DNA from: an uncultured Roseburia sp.
GTDB lineage: Bacteria > Bacillota > Clostridia > Lachnospirales > Lachnospiraceae
Length of the DNA: 26,231 nt
Direction of reading: 5' to 3'
Assembly (NCBI GenBank): GCA_910577925.1
Contig: CAJTOI010000034.1
Location: 1 to 26,231, forward strand
The position numbers and the translations under genes were made by a program. Positions 16,847 through 25,545 of the stretch are shown here, one piece after another (the stretch's first letter is position 1; each line of letters begins with the position of its first letter). Below the pieces are notes generated by a model, which had not been told where the DNA came from, did not search any database, and was given only the letters and a program-made list of their open reading frames with translations.

Positions 16847-19034
16847 GAAGCAGGATACCCTGCACTACCAGGACAGCATCCTGCAGCATGAAAAAACAAT
16901 CTGTGACACAATGATACACAACACAAAAATTGTCGTCAATACGGCTTCTCTTGACGCCAATACCAAGCTGCTTGCGACCGAGTCACTGTTTTTGCCCGAG
17001 TCCATGTTTCTCGCGGCCAAACTTTCCCACTCGCTCTCCGATTACAAACGCAGTTATCCCTACATAGACAGCCTTGGAATCTACTTCCGTCACAACGACT
17101 CCTTTGTGACAGACTCCAAACGTTATGCGCCTCCCCTCTACGGCTCCTACCTGAGCAGGTACTATCTGACGATAGAGGATTTTCTTGCATCGACATCCGC
17201 CCCCAGCGGGTATCTGCTTTTAACCGGCGCAGACGAGACGTATATTCTGATTTATCAGGCGCTGTTTGACTACAGTCTGAAAAAGACGACCGCCGTCGCG
17301 TACGGCATTCTCTCCTGGGACGCTCTGCAGCGTCAGCTCGGCTACTATAAAACGACGGAAAACGGTGCATTTTTCCTTCTGAACAAAGACAACGTCTTTT
17401 TCGGGTGCTCCGATAATCTTGTCTCCACGGACAAGCTTCCCGATTATGAGACAATGTATGCACAGACAGGCGGACAGCAGACCTTTTTTGCGCAAAACGA
17501 AGACACGCTGATCTCCGGCATCCCGTCCGACGAGCTTTCCTTCTATTACGGAATGTACCTCGAAAAGGATGCGTTTTACCGCGCGATCAATCTGCTTCTT
17601 CTAAAATATATCGCGAGCCTTTCGGCAAGCATCCTGATCGGGCTCTTCCTCGCGTTCTATTTTACGAAAAAGAGCACGGCGCCGATCAATCACCTTCTGT
17701 CGATCATCGAGGACAGCCGGAAAAAGAACGCCGGGATCGCGCTGCCGCAGAGCTACAAAAAGCTGGAAGAAGCGCTTACCACGATGCTCAAAGACAACCG
17801 CAGGCTCACACACCGGGTATACCTGCAGGAAGAAAATCTGTCCGAGACAACACTCTCGAACTTTCTGAAAGGGATTTATCCGAATGAAGACTGGATTCTG
17901 GAATACCACGACAGTCATCCGGCCCTCCGCGGAATCAAGGACTACTGTATTCTGCTGTTTTCCTTTTCGAATATCGAGACCTGCAAATTTATCCGCGGCC
18001 AGAAGGAAAGCCAGGAGTCCTATTCCCTGCTGTTCTTTTCCCTGAAAAACGTCATTGACGAAGCTTTTATCAAAAAGGACGAAAGCGCTGCATGCGGCAT
18101 CAGCATCGTCTCCGACAGCATGGTAATCTGCATTATTCCGGCCGGTGACGATACCGCTGCCCTGGACAGTCTGGTTGCAAATGTCAAAAACTATATTGAT
18201 TTCTTCCAGAAAGTGTTCGAGCTTCGTTCTCATGCAGCGGTCAGCGCACGGCATGCGCTCTGGACGGAACTGCCCGAGGCATACTCCGAAGCCTACATCC
18301 TGAACTCCCATATTTCCTTCTGGGAAAACGAATGCCCCGTAAGCGTCTATCACGCGGAGACGGAGGAAGCGCGCCCCGACGGCAATTCGCTGCTTATGCT
18401 CAAGAAAAAGCTGTCCAACAGCCTTCTTGCGAATAACTATGACATGGCAAAATCTCTGATCGACGAAATCGTCGCGCATTATTTTCTGCACGACATCCGC
18501 TATTTTTCGTACAATCAGTGTCAGGCATATGCGCTGATCAGCATGCTGTTAGATAAACTGAACGATATGGGAATGAATGATGACGTGAAAGAAGAATATT
18601 CCTCCCGACTGCTGCACGCGCATTCGATCGTCGAACTGAAAAACGAGATTTCGGCCGTTTTTGACGAACTGTTTGACTATCAGCATCAGAGCCATTCCGA
18701 CGATGCCTGGACCGAATCCGTCAAACAATATATCCGCGAACACTCCGCGAATCCGGATCTGAGCGTTTCCTATGTCGCAGATCACTTTTCCGTCTCGGCC
18801 GCGCACCTCGGGAACCGTTTCCGCAAGCTCAGCGGTATCGGCATCTTAGATTATATTCATATGACGCGTCTGTCCGGCTGCAAGGATTTGCTGGCGCAGG
18901 GATATGCCATCAAGGACTGCGTCGCCATGACCGGCTATACCGATATCAAGACGCTGCAGCGCGCCTTCAAACGCTATGAGGGCATCACGCCCGGGCAATA
19001 CAAAGAATCGGTCGCAAATCAAGCAGCTGAATAA
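16845..19034 (+). CDS. Membrane-bound AraC-family regulator with extracellular sensor, N-terminus apparently altered
   Basis: From the ATG at 16845 the product has 729 residues. It contains a probable extracellular sensor region (about 1-240), a membrane segment (NLLLLKYIASLSASILIGLF, about 245-270), a cytoplasmic linker, and a C-terminal AraC helix-turn-helix pair (about 625-725, with LSVSYVADHFSVSAAHLGNRF and TGYTDIKTLQRAFKRYEG). Relatives carry another membrane segment before the sensor; here it is missing, so the sensor could not be exported if translation begins at this ATG. The frame stays open upstream to a GTG at 16632, antisense to the binding-protein gene, and that extension contains a hydrophobic stretch (LIHFIAFVLCLFSV). 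No start candidate has a good ribosome site. It probably controls the adjacent glycan genes. The start and its functionality are uncertain. Confidence 0.8.
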   Translation: MKQDTLHYQDSILQHEKTICDTMIHNTKIVVNTASLDANTKLLATESLFLPESMFLAAKLSHSLSDYKRSYPYIDSLGIYFRHNDSFVTDSKRYAPPLYGSYLSRYYLTIEDFLASTSAPSGYLLLTGADETYILIYQALFDYSLKKTTAVAYGILSWDALQRQLGYYKTTENGAFFLLNKDNVFFGCSDNLVSTDKLPDYETMYAQTGGQQTFFAQNEDTLISGIPSDELSFYYGMYLEKDAFYRAINLLLLKYIASLSASILIGLFLAFYFTKKSTAPINHLLSIIEDSRKKNAGIALPQSYKKLEEALTTMLKDNRRLTHRVYLQEENLSETTLSNFLKGIYPNEDWILEYHDSHPALRGIKDYCILLFSFSNIETCKFIRGQKESQESYSLLFFSLKNVIDEAFIKKDESAACGISIVSDSMVICIIPAGDDTAALDSLVANVKNYIDFFQKVFELRSHAAVSARHALWTELPEAYSEAYILNSHISFWENECPVSVYHAETEEARPDGNSLLMLKKKLSNSLLANNYDMAKSLIDEIVAHYFLHDIRYFSYNQCQAYALISMLLDKLNDMGMNDDVKEEYSSRLLHAHSIVELKNEISAVFDELFDYQHQSHSDDAWTESVKQYIREHSANPDLSVSYVADHFSVSAAHLGNRFRKLSGIGILDYIHMTRLSGCKDLLAQGYAIKDCVAMTGYTDIKTLQRAFKRYEGITPGQYKESVANQAAE
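16911..16939 (-). promoter_or_regulatory. Candidate promoter of the binding-protein gene, inside the regulator reading frame
   Basis: Minus strand TTGACG (16934-16939), a 17-base spacer and TATCAT (16911-16916), giving a leader of about 58 bases. The -35 overlaps ATTG-TCGT-CAAT (16929-16940), a small inverted repeat that could be an operator. The elements lie within codons of the plus-strand regulator. Confidence 0.45.
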
Positions 19035-19071
19035 GCAAAACGAGCGCTCCTCTTTTTGTTCGCGCTTATCA

Positions 19072-19118
19072 AATTCGGGCGCCGTAAACTGTCTCAAACA
19101 GTTTACGGCGCCCGAATT
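19072..19118. terminator. Perfect 21-bp hairpin between convergent genes
   Basis: Bases 19072-19092 are exactly complementary to 19098-19118 around a five-base loop (CTCAA). It lies between the regulator (+) and the GH3 gene (-), where a terminator is expected, but neither side has a proper T-tract. Confidence 0.6.
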
Positions 19119-19172
19119 GTAATTCACGGACGATCCCCTCGATTGGCAGGAATATCCCTTCCGCATCTCTTT

Positions 19173-21953
19173 TTAAAACGGCATCTTGATCTCTTCCCGC
19201 AGAGTGAATCTGATATTCTCTACCGCAAGACCGCTCGCCCCGAAATACAGCTTTATGTAATGATTGCTTCCGAAAATCATTCCCATATCCCGCGTCTCGG
19301 TCAGCACCGCTCCCTCGGATCCCCGAACGCTGACGGTCATCTTCAGCTGGTTGTCAAAATATACGGACACCGGCAGCTGCGCCAGCTCGCCCAGTTCGGA
19401 TTTCATTGTGAACGTGATATCGTACATTCCCATTTTTGCGACACGGATGCCGAAAACAATGCCGTTCCCCTTCTTCGTATCCCAGTCTTTGCCCGGCACC
19501 AGAACTTCTCCGGTCGTCTCATCCTGTGCATAATATACGATATCTTCCGCAAACACTTCCCCTTCCTCAAGGGTTTTGCGGTCTGCGAGTTCCTCCTCGC
19601 TGATTGCGTCCATCTGATAAAGCATCGCCGGAGACTGCAGCAGGAAGTTCAGAATATTCGCCGCATTGCGCTGCAGCTCCGCCCGCGTAATCACGCCGCC
19701 TTCAAGCGCTTCTTTTACGTTGTCCTGACTCATATCCGCCGCATCGGTGCTAACCATAAACAGATCGTTCTGTGCCATTACCATCACGGCGCGGTTCTTA
19801 ATCTCGCAGTCTTCCCCTTCCGTGTTGGCGCCGGCCCACCAGTCTGTCATGACGATTCCGGAAAATCCCCATTCCTTCCGCAGCACGGTTGTGTTTAAGT
19901 CATAATTCCCCGCAGTCCAGATACCGTTGACCGGCCCGTAGCTCGTCATAATCGAGCGGCAGTTTCCTTCTTTTACCGCGATTTCAAAGCATTTCAGATA
20001 AAGCTCGCGGAGCGCGCGCTCCGACACGACCGCATTGACCTCGCGCCGATGCGCCTCCTGGTTATTGCCGCAGAAATGTTTCACCGTTCCGGTCGTACCC
20101 GACGCATTCATTGCCTGAAGCTGTACCGCTCCCATCTTTCCGGTGAGCAGCGGATCCTCCGAGATATATTCAAAATTGCGTCCGTTTAACGGATTCCTGT
20201 GAAGGTTTAATCCCGGACCGAGCAGTGTGTCAATACGGTTTTTCCGCAATTCCAGTCCCGCAAAGGTGTAGAGCTCCTTCACCAGATCCAGATTGAAAGT
20301 TGCGCCGAGCAGCGTGCCGTTCGGCATGGAAAATGCCTTTGTTCCGCAGTCCATCCGGATTCCCGACGGACCGTCCGCACAGCAGCCTGTCGGAATACCG
20401 TAGTGTGTAAGCGCCTCTGTCAGTCCGCCGAATGCGGATGCCGTTCCCGGCGTCACCTTCGGGCTGCACATTCCCTCTCCGCGGAACAGCATAATCAGCG
20501 CTTCGTCGTCAAGCTGTGCGACAAACTCCTCCATCGACACTTTCCTGTCGTATACGTCGCAGAGCTTGTATCCCTTATCGCCCGTGTATGCAAGTTCGGA
20601 CGGCATACGCTCTCTCCGGCGCTCATCCGGACGCACGGTGCGAAGCGGCGCCTGCTCATAAGCGATTTCGACGCTTCCGTCCTCCCCGAACACCGGTTTC
20701 ATGCGTTTGAATTCTTTTACCGGAGCCATCGCTTCCTCAAGCTGTTCTATTACCTGCAGATCTTCATGGACGGAGCCTGCACAGACGGCACTCCGCACGT
20801 CGGAGCCCACAAAGACTCCGTACTCGCCTTCCTCCAACACATAACAGCTCCGATGACCGGTGACGCCCGCATCGTCATAAGACGCATAACGGCTTTTATC
20901 AATCGCAAACGACAGCATCTGCGACTCGCCCGGCGCCAGTTCTTTTGTTTTTGCAAAATCCGCCAGCACGCGCACGGGCTTTCCGAGACGTCCCTGCGGA
21001 AGATTTATGTAAACCTGTACCGCCTCTTTTCCCGTTACCTTCCCGGTATTTGTCACCACGGCGTTAAGCGTGAGCTTCGTTTCCTGCCCTTCGGTCAGCG
21101 CCGCCTTTATCTCAAAGGTCGTATAAGACAGTCCGTAACCGAACGGGTAGATCACCCGATCCTTCGCAAACGTTTCAAAGTAGCGATATCCGACATAGAT
21201 ATCTTCCGCATAGACGTTTTCCTTATCGCCTCCGAAGTTTGCCGCAGACGGATAATCCGAAATATCCCTTGCAATCGTGTCCGGCAGCTTTCCGGACGGG
21301 TTGACCCGCCCCGTAAGCACATCCATAACACCGTTTCCGCCTTCCTGGCCGCCCTGCCATGCGTACAGCACAGCCGTCGGATGAAGCTCTTCCACCCATT
21401 TCATATCGATAATGTTTCCGACATTGAGGATGACCGCTGTCTTTTCAAACCGGGCGCTGACCTTTTCAATCAGCTCGTATTCCGCATCCGTCAGCAGATA
21501 GCTTCCCTTTTCCGGCGTATTGTCCTGATCTTCGCCCGCCGTGCGTCCGATCACGACCACTGCCACATCCGCATCCGCACCGGCCGAGAGCAATTCCTCC
21601 GACGCCGGCATCTCCTCCTGCGCCCAGGGAACCTTTCCCCATCCGCTTCCTTCGTCATACGGATGCTCGGCGATCCAGTCTTCATACAGCTTGATCACCT
21701 GCTCGTTCAGCACGAGATCCGTCTCATTGCGGAAAGCATCTAAGATTCCGACCACATACCTTGTATTGACAAGACCTCCCGAACCGAGTCCGCTTTTATA
21801 ATAGGTGTGCGCAATTCTTCCGAAAACCGCCACCTTCGCTCCTTTGCAGAGGGGAAGCGTCTGTTTCTCGTTTTTCAGCAGAACACATCCCTCTGCCGCC
21901 ACCGCTCTCGCAAGCGACGCATATTTCTCCGAATCTAAAAAATATTTTCCCAT
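19173..21953 (-). CDS. GH3 family glycoside hydrolase with inverted domain order
   Basis: The 926-residue cytoplasmic enzyme has no signal peptide. Unlike most GH3 enzymes it begins with the alpha/beta sandwich domain (EGCVLLKNEKQTLPL near the start, then a Gly-rich AWQGGQEGGN). A fibronectin-III-like domain follows (about 285-370; YPFGYGLSYTTFE lies at its entry), and only then the catalytic barrel (about 470-780). The barrel shows ADGPSGIR, KHFCGNNQEAHR near 626 and SGIVMTDWW near 703, whose Asp is the expected nucleophile. An extra beta-rich C-terminal module (about 810-920) resembles a carbohydrate-binding fold. Ruminococcus albus and Butyrivibrio fibrisolvens beta-glucosidases share this permuted order. 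It is the last gene of the operon. Exact specificity (beta-glucoside, xyloside or another) cannot be read from sequence. Confidence 0.94.
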   Translation of the reverse strand: MGKYFLDSEKYASLARAVAAEGCVLLKNEKQTLPLCKGAKVAVFGRIAHTYYKSGLGSGGLVNTRYVVGILDAFRNETDLVLNEQVIKLYEDWIAEHPYDEGSGWGKVPWAQEEMPASEELLSAGADADVAVVVIGRTAGEDQDNTPEKGSYLLTDAEYELIEKVSARFEKTAVILNVGNIIDMKWVEELHPTAVLYAWQGGQEGGNGVMDVLTGRVNPSGKLPDTIARDISDYPSAANFGGDKENVYAEDIYVGYRYFETFAKDRVIYPFGYGLSYTTFEIKAALTEGQETKLTLNAVVTNTGKVTGKEAVQVYINLPQGRLGKPVRVLADFAKTKELAPGESQMLSFAIDKSRYASYDDAGVTGHRSCYVLEEGEYGVFVGSDVRSAVCAGSVHEDLQVIEQLEEAMAPVKEFKRMKPVFGEDGSVEIAYEQAPLRTVRPDERRRERMPSELAYTGDKGYKLCDVYDRKVSMEEFVAQLDDEALIMLFRGEGMCSPKVTPGTASAFGGLTEALTHYGIPTGCCADGPSGIRMDCGTKAFSMPNGTLLGATFNLDLVKELYTFAGLELRKNRIDTLLGPGLNLHRNPLNGRNFEYISEDPLLTGKMGAVQLQAMNASGTTGTVKHFCGNNQEAHRREVNAVVSERALRELYLKCFEIAVKEGNCRSIMTSYGPVNGIWTAGNYDLNTTVLRKEWGFSGIVMTDWWAGANTEGEDCEIKNRAVMVMAQNDLFMVSTDAADMSQDNVKEALEGGVITRAELQRNAANILNFLLQSPAMLYQMDAISEEELADRKTLEEGEVFAEDIVYYAQDETTGEVLVPGKDWDTKKGNGIVFGIRVAKMGMYDITFTMKSELGELAQLPVSVYFDNQLKMTVSVRGSEGAVLTETRDMGMIFGSNHYIKLYFGASGLAVENIRFTLREEIKMPF

Positions 21954-21979
21954 ATAGTCTCTTTCCTGCCCTCTCTTAT

Positions 21980-22873
21980 TTAACCCTTCACTGCTCCGAT
22001 CATGACACCGGACTCAAAATATTTCTGAATAAACGGATAAAACGCAAAAATCGGCGCCGTGGATACCACAATCGTACAATATTTGATTAACTGTTTATAC
22101 ATCGTCATATCGCCGGAGAAATCCATCGAACTGGAACTGCTTGCCGACGTAGTGTCACCGGTAATCAGTATCTCCTTAATGATAATCTGAAGCGGATACT
22201 TGGAGCGGTCTCTCAGGTAGATAGCCGCCTGGAACCAGGAGTTCCACTGCATTACGACATAATAAAGAATCACGGTTGCCAGCGTTGCCTTAATCAGAGG
22301 CAGCATGATCTGGAACAAAATCGTCATATGTCCCGCTCCGTCAAGCATCGCCGATTCAATCAGGCTGTCCGGAACACCTTTCATTGCCGTGCGAATCAGA
22401 ATCAGATACATCACGGAAAAACACCCCGGTAAAATGACCGCCCAGCGGCTGTCATACATGTGAAGCATCTGCGTGTTGATGATGTATGAAGATATCATAC
22501 CGCCGTTGAACAGCATTGTAAAGGACGCAAAGAGCATAATCGCATCCGCCCAGAGAACCCCTTTGATCGCCGTTACATAGGATGCCATCACCGTGATCAG
22601 AAGTCCGAGCGCCGTCGTCACGACACAGTAAAAAATTGTGTTCAGATATCCGGACCAGATTTCCTTGTTGTCAAACACCAGTTTGTATCCGTTCAGATTA
22701 AAATCTTTGATGCGTGTGATAACTCCGGTCTGTGACATCACCCATGCCGCATCCGAAAATGAGGCGCACACCACATGCCAGATCGGTAAGATGCAAACAA
22801 CAATTACAAAAATAAAAAATATCGTATTAAAAAAATCAAAAATCCTGCCGGGAACTGTCTTTTTTCTTTTCAT
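21980..22873 (-). CDS. Sugar ABC transporter permease, YtcP/CarB-like
   Basis: The 297-residue integral membrane protein has about six hydrophobic segments, the first at 14-37 (FFNTIFFIFVIVVCILPIW). The cytoplasmic EAA loop, which docks the ATPase, reads ESAMLDGAGHMTILFQIMLP near residue 170. The C-terminus FYPFIQKYFESGVMIGAVKG is characteristic of the YtcP group. It pairs with the LplB-like permease encoded just upstream (23-base gap) to form the channel. GGAGGG precedes the ATG. The GH3 gene follows after 26 bases, so they are co-transcribed. Confidence 0.96.
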   Translation of the reverse strand: MKRKKTVPGRIFDFFNTIFFIFVIVVCILPIWHVVCASFSDAAWVMSQTGVITRIKDFNLNGYKLVFDNKEIWSGYLNTIFYCVVTTALGLLITVMASYVTAIKGVLWADAIMLFASFTMLFNGGMISSYIINTQMLHMYDSRWAVILPGCFSVMYLILIRTAMKGVPDSLIESAMLDGAGHMTILFQIMLPLIKATLATVILYYVVMQWNSWFQAAIYLRDRSKYPLQIIIKEILITGDTTSASSSSSMDFSGDMTMYKQLIKYCTIVVSTAPIFAFYPFIQKYFESGVMIGAVKG

Positions 22874-22896
22874 TTTTACCCTCCATATGTACGCGT

Positions 22897-23835
22897 TTAG
22901 AATAAGCTTGTTTCCGTATACTTCTTACTCATTTTATTTGAGATAACCAGCAATATAAAGTTTATGATGGAGTTAAACAGGCTGACCGCCGTGGAATAGC
23001 CGTAGTTAAACTCCTCAAGACCTTTCCGGTACACATAAGAAGAAATAATATCTGCCGTCTCATAAATCTGGGAATTGTAAAGCAGAATCGTTTTCTCATA
23101 TCCGACTCCCATCATACTTCCGATTTTTAAGATCAGCATAATAATAATGGTCGGTGCAATACCCGGGAGCGTCACATGCAGCGTCTGTTTCCAGCGCCCC
23201 GCCCCGTCAATCTCGGCAGCCTCATACAGTGATTTGTCCACGCCCGCAAGCGCCGCCATATAAATGATACTTCCGAATCCGATTCCCTGCCATAAATCCG
23301 AAATGATGTAAATCGGTCTCCAGTACTGCGGCATGCTTAAGAGATTCTGATTGCTTCCCGTAAACAGGGATACCAGCGCCGTAAGCGCTCCTCTCGAGGA
23401 ACAGAAATCGACAATAATACCGGAAATGACAACCATGGAAATAAAGTTCGGCATATAGCTGATGGTCTGAATCGTTCTCTTGAATTTTGTATTTACAATT
23501 TCGTTCAGCAGCAATGCAAAAATGATGGTTGCCGGGAACTCAATCGCCAGCTGTAAGAAACTGATCCACAGCGTATTTTTCATCGTCCGGGGGAAATAGA
23601 ACGACGTAAAAAAGTCTTTAAAGTGTTTGAGTCCGACCCACTGGCTTCCGAAGATACCGCTCTTTGGTTTGTAGTTCTCAAACGCCATCAGAAGCCCGCC
23701 CATCGGCAAATATGCAAACAAAATCAGGCAGATTACCGCCGGTATGATCATAAGATAAAGCTTCCCGTTTCTCTGAAAATCCTTTTTTATCGCCGCTTTT
23801 GTATATTTGCGCTCTTTGTTTCCTTTTGCTTTCAT
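22897..23835 (-). CDS. Sugar ABC transporter permease, LplB-like
   Basis: The 312-residue integral membrane protein has a basic N-terminal tail, a first membrane segment at about 27-47 (LYLMIIPAVICLILFAYLP), and five more. The EAA loop YEAAEIDGAGRWKQTLHVTLP lies near residue 205. The family transports oligosaccharides or modified sugars and uses a separately encoded MsmX-like ATPase, none of which is in this window. A strong GGAGGAGG ribosome site precedes the ATG. It follows the esterase gene by 24 bases in the same operon. Confidence 0.96.
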   Translation of the reverse strand: MKAKGNKERKYTKAAIKKDFQRNGKLYLMIIPAVICLILFAYLPMGGLLMAFENYKPKSGIFGSQWVGLKHFKDFFTSFYFPRTMKNTLWISFLQLAIEFPATIIFALLLNEIVNTKFKRTIQTISYMPNFISMVVISGIIVDFCSSRGALTALVSLFTGSNQNLLSMPQYWRPIYIISDLWQGIGFGSIIYMAALAGVDKSLYEAAEIDGAGRWKQTLHVTLPGIAPTIIIMLILKIGSMMGVGYEKTILLYNSQIYETADIISSYVYRKGLEEFNYGYSTAVSLFNSIINFILLVISNKMSKKYTETSLF

Positions 23836-23859
23836 TTTATGTCTTCCTCCTCCCCTCTC

Positions 23860-25416
23860 TTAATGCTGTACGTCCGCATGTGCCATCATCTTTGCAAATA
23901 CCGGTCCCATGTATTTTGCAAGCGCGGGAATCAGTTCCGCGTCAAAGTTCGTTCTCACTCCGCTCTGCTTTCCGAACACCATTGTGTGCTCTTCCTGCGG
24001 TGTCGATGCCGGCCACTCATCAATCGCATCGTTATTCGGGTCTCCGGTGTGCGCAAACGCCATCACGCTGCGGAAAATCTCTTCCTCTACCCGGCTTGTA
24101 ACTCCGGGCGCCTGTGAAACCGGAACGAGCTCCGTATTGTGGAAGAAGAACGGGATATCCGCACAGTGCCACGGCGTCTTTCCGCCTTCAATCGGCATAT
24201 CCATGTTAAACAGGTACGAGTAGGTCTGCTTGCTGCCCTCACATCTCGCTTTTATGTACTGCTGTTCCGGAAGACGGAAAATAAAATCAAGCGTCAGCAG
24301 ATCAATCGGATTCCGATCCGGATATGCATGCGCAAACAACGGTTTCAGCTCCGCTACCGCCTCTTCCCCTAACATATCTTTTACCGCGTTCCACGCTTCC
24401 TCCTCGGAAATGGCAGATCTGTCATACCGGTTCGGTGCAAACGACGCAAATTCCCCGAATACGCTTCCGACCATAAGCGGTATCTGCGCCGTCTCTTTCC
24501 GGAAACCGTTTTCAATCGGCTCGCCCGCATAAAACGCGTTCGGACACGGTGCGCCGCCCACGTATTTGCCTTCCTTCTGCAGTGCCGGCTTCACTTTTAA
24601 ATATGCCTTTGCAAAAGCTTCATACGGTACCTTCTCGAGTTCCTTTATCGTCTCAATGCCGAGTTCTTTCATAACCGTCTCCGCCAGTTCTTTTCCGCTT
24701 CCTTTCTGGTCTGCGAGCACCGGTCCGATTACGCCGCTCATGTTAATCCCTTTTGCAATCAGACCGTCGGCATCCTTACTCTGAAGCAGTGTCGTAACCT
24801 TCGCCCCGCCGCCGGACTGTCCGAACACGACCACATTGTCCTTGTCTCCGCCGAATGCCTCGATGTTCGCCTGAATCCATTTCAATGCCGCAATGATATC
24901 GTCCGTACCGGCATTCCCGGAATTTGCGTATTCCTCACCATACTCGGACACGTCAAAATATCCGAGAATATTCAGACGATGATTGATCGATACCACAACC
25001 ACATCCCCTAACCGGCACATATTTTCGCCCTCGTATGCAATCTGCTCGATCGCGGAACCGGCCTCGAATCCGCCTCCGTGCAGCCACACCATAACCGGTC
25101 TCTTTTTTCCGTCACATGCCGGCGTCCACACGTTCAGGTTCTGGCAGTTTTCATTCATCACCCAGAAGCGGTGCGGCACCGCGATCTCGCCGTTCGGCTT
25201 CATCGTAGCATCCAGCAGCGGACATACAAATCCGTAATTGGTCACATCCAAAATCCCCTCCCAATGTTCCACCGGCTCCGGTGCATGGAAACGCTCCGCC
25301 TTCGCATACGGGATACCCTTGAACATGGTAATTCCGTCATACACATACCCTTTTACGGTTCCCTTGTCGGTCTCTACAACGGCCGTCTTCGCATCACAGA
25401 TAAATACATGATCCAT
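23860..25416 (-). CDS. Type-B carboxylesterase
   Basis: The 518-residue alpha/beta hydrolase has no signal peptide, so it acts in the cytoplasm. VWLHGGGFEAGSA is the oxyanion-hole motif and FGQSGGGAK near residue 200 holds the nucleophilic serine. A glutamate in GSVFGEF near 320 and a histidine in PWHCADIPFFF near 417 can complete the Ser-Glu-His triad. Family members cleave carboxylic esters; as first gene of a glycan operon it may remove acetyl or aromatic ester groups from imported oligosaccharides. That substrate is inference. The ATG at 25416 was chosen for its GGAGGAGAT site 7 bases upstream; an open frame continues to 25602 but crosses the promoter and a terminator. The first genes' gaps show a four-gene operon. 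Confidence 0.93.
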   Translation of the reverse strand: MDHVFICDAKTAVVETDKGTVKGYVYDGITMFKGIPYAKAERFHAPEPVEHWEGILDVTNYGFVCPLLDATMKPNGEIAVPHRFWVMNENCQNLNVWTPACDGKKRPVMVWLHGGGFEAGSAIEQIAYEGENMCRLGDVVVVSINHRLNILGYFDVSEYGEEYANSGNAGTDDIIAALKWIQANIEAFGGDKDNVVVFGQSGGGAKVTTLLQSKDADGLIAKGINMSGVIGPVLADQKGSGKELAETVMKELGIETIKELEKVPYEAFAKAYLKVKPALQKEGKYVGGAPCPNAFYAGEPIENGFRKETAQIPLMVGSVFGEFASFAPNRYDRSAISEEEAWNAVKDMLGEEAVAELKPLFAHAYPDRNPIDLLTLDFIFRLPEQQYIKARCEGSKQTYSYLFNMDMPIEGGKTPWHCADIPFFFHNTELVPVSQAPGVTSRVEEEIFRSVMAFAHTGDPNNDAIDEWPASTPQEEHTMVFGKQSGVRTNFDAELIPALAKYMGPVFAKMMAHADVQH

Positions 25417-25450
25417 AATTATCTCCTCCATATTAAGTAATAATGATGTT

Positions 25451-25479
25451 ATTATACTGGTAGTTATGTCCTTATTGAC
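25451..25479 (-). promoter_or_regulatory. Promoter of the esterase-permease-GH3 operon
   Basis: Minus strand TATAAT (25451-25456) lies 35 bases before the start codon, with a poor -35 (GTCAAT, 25474-25479) at 17 bases. A perfect -10 and poor -35 suit an activator-dependent promoter. Confidence 0.6.
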
Positions 25480-25509
25480 AGAGGCAGTTTTTGAATTGCA
25501 TGACAATAA
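25472..25509. promoter_or_regulatory. Imperfect inverted repeat over the operon -35, candidate operator
   Basis: TTATTGACA (25472-25480) and TGACAATAA (25501-25509) are inverted copies matching at 8 of 9 positions, 29 bp centre to centre. One arm covers the weak -35. The AraC-family regulator of this locus is the obvious candidate partner, but that is inference. Confidence 0.4.
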
Positions 25510-25511
25510 CC

Positions 25512-25545
25512 AAAAAAATGCCCGGGTCATTTTTTCGACCGGGCA
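25512..25545 (-). terminator. Intrinsic terminator with no clear gene upstream
   Basis: On the minus strand TGCCCGGTC pairs with GACCCGGGCA (one bulged C) and is followed by seven T. It lies just upstream of the esterase promoter. No minus-strand gene ends here, so it may insulate the operon from the rRNA operon or end a small RNA. Confidence 0.75.

Noticed and set aside
20403..21743. 446-codon plus-strand frame opposite the GH3 gene, and similar long antisense frames at 6051-7004, 12523-13497 and 17601-18491
   Set aside because: Each lies inside a gene with clear family motifs on the other strand; their Arg/His/Leu-rich products are typical antisense frames.
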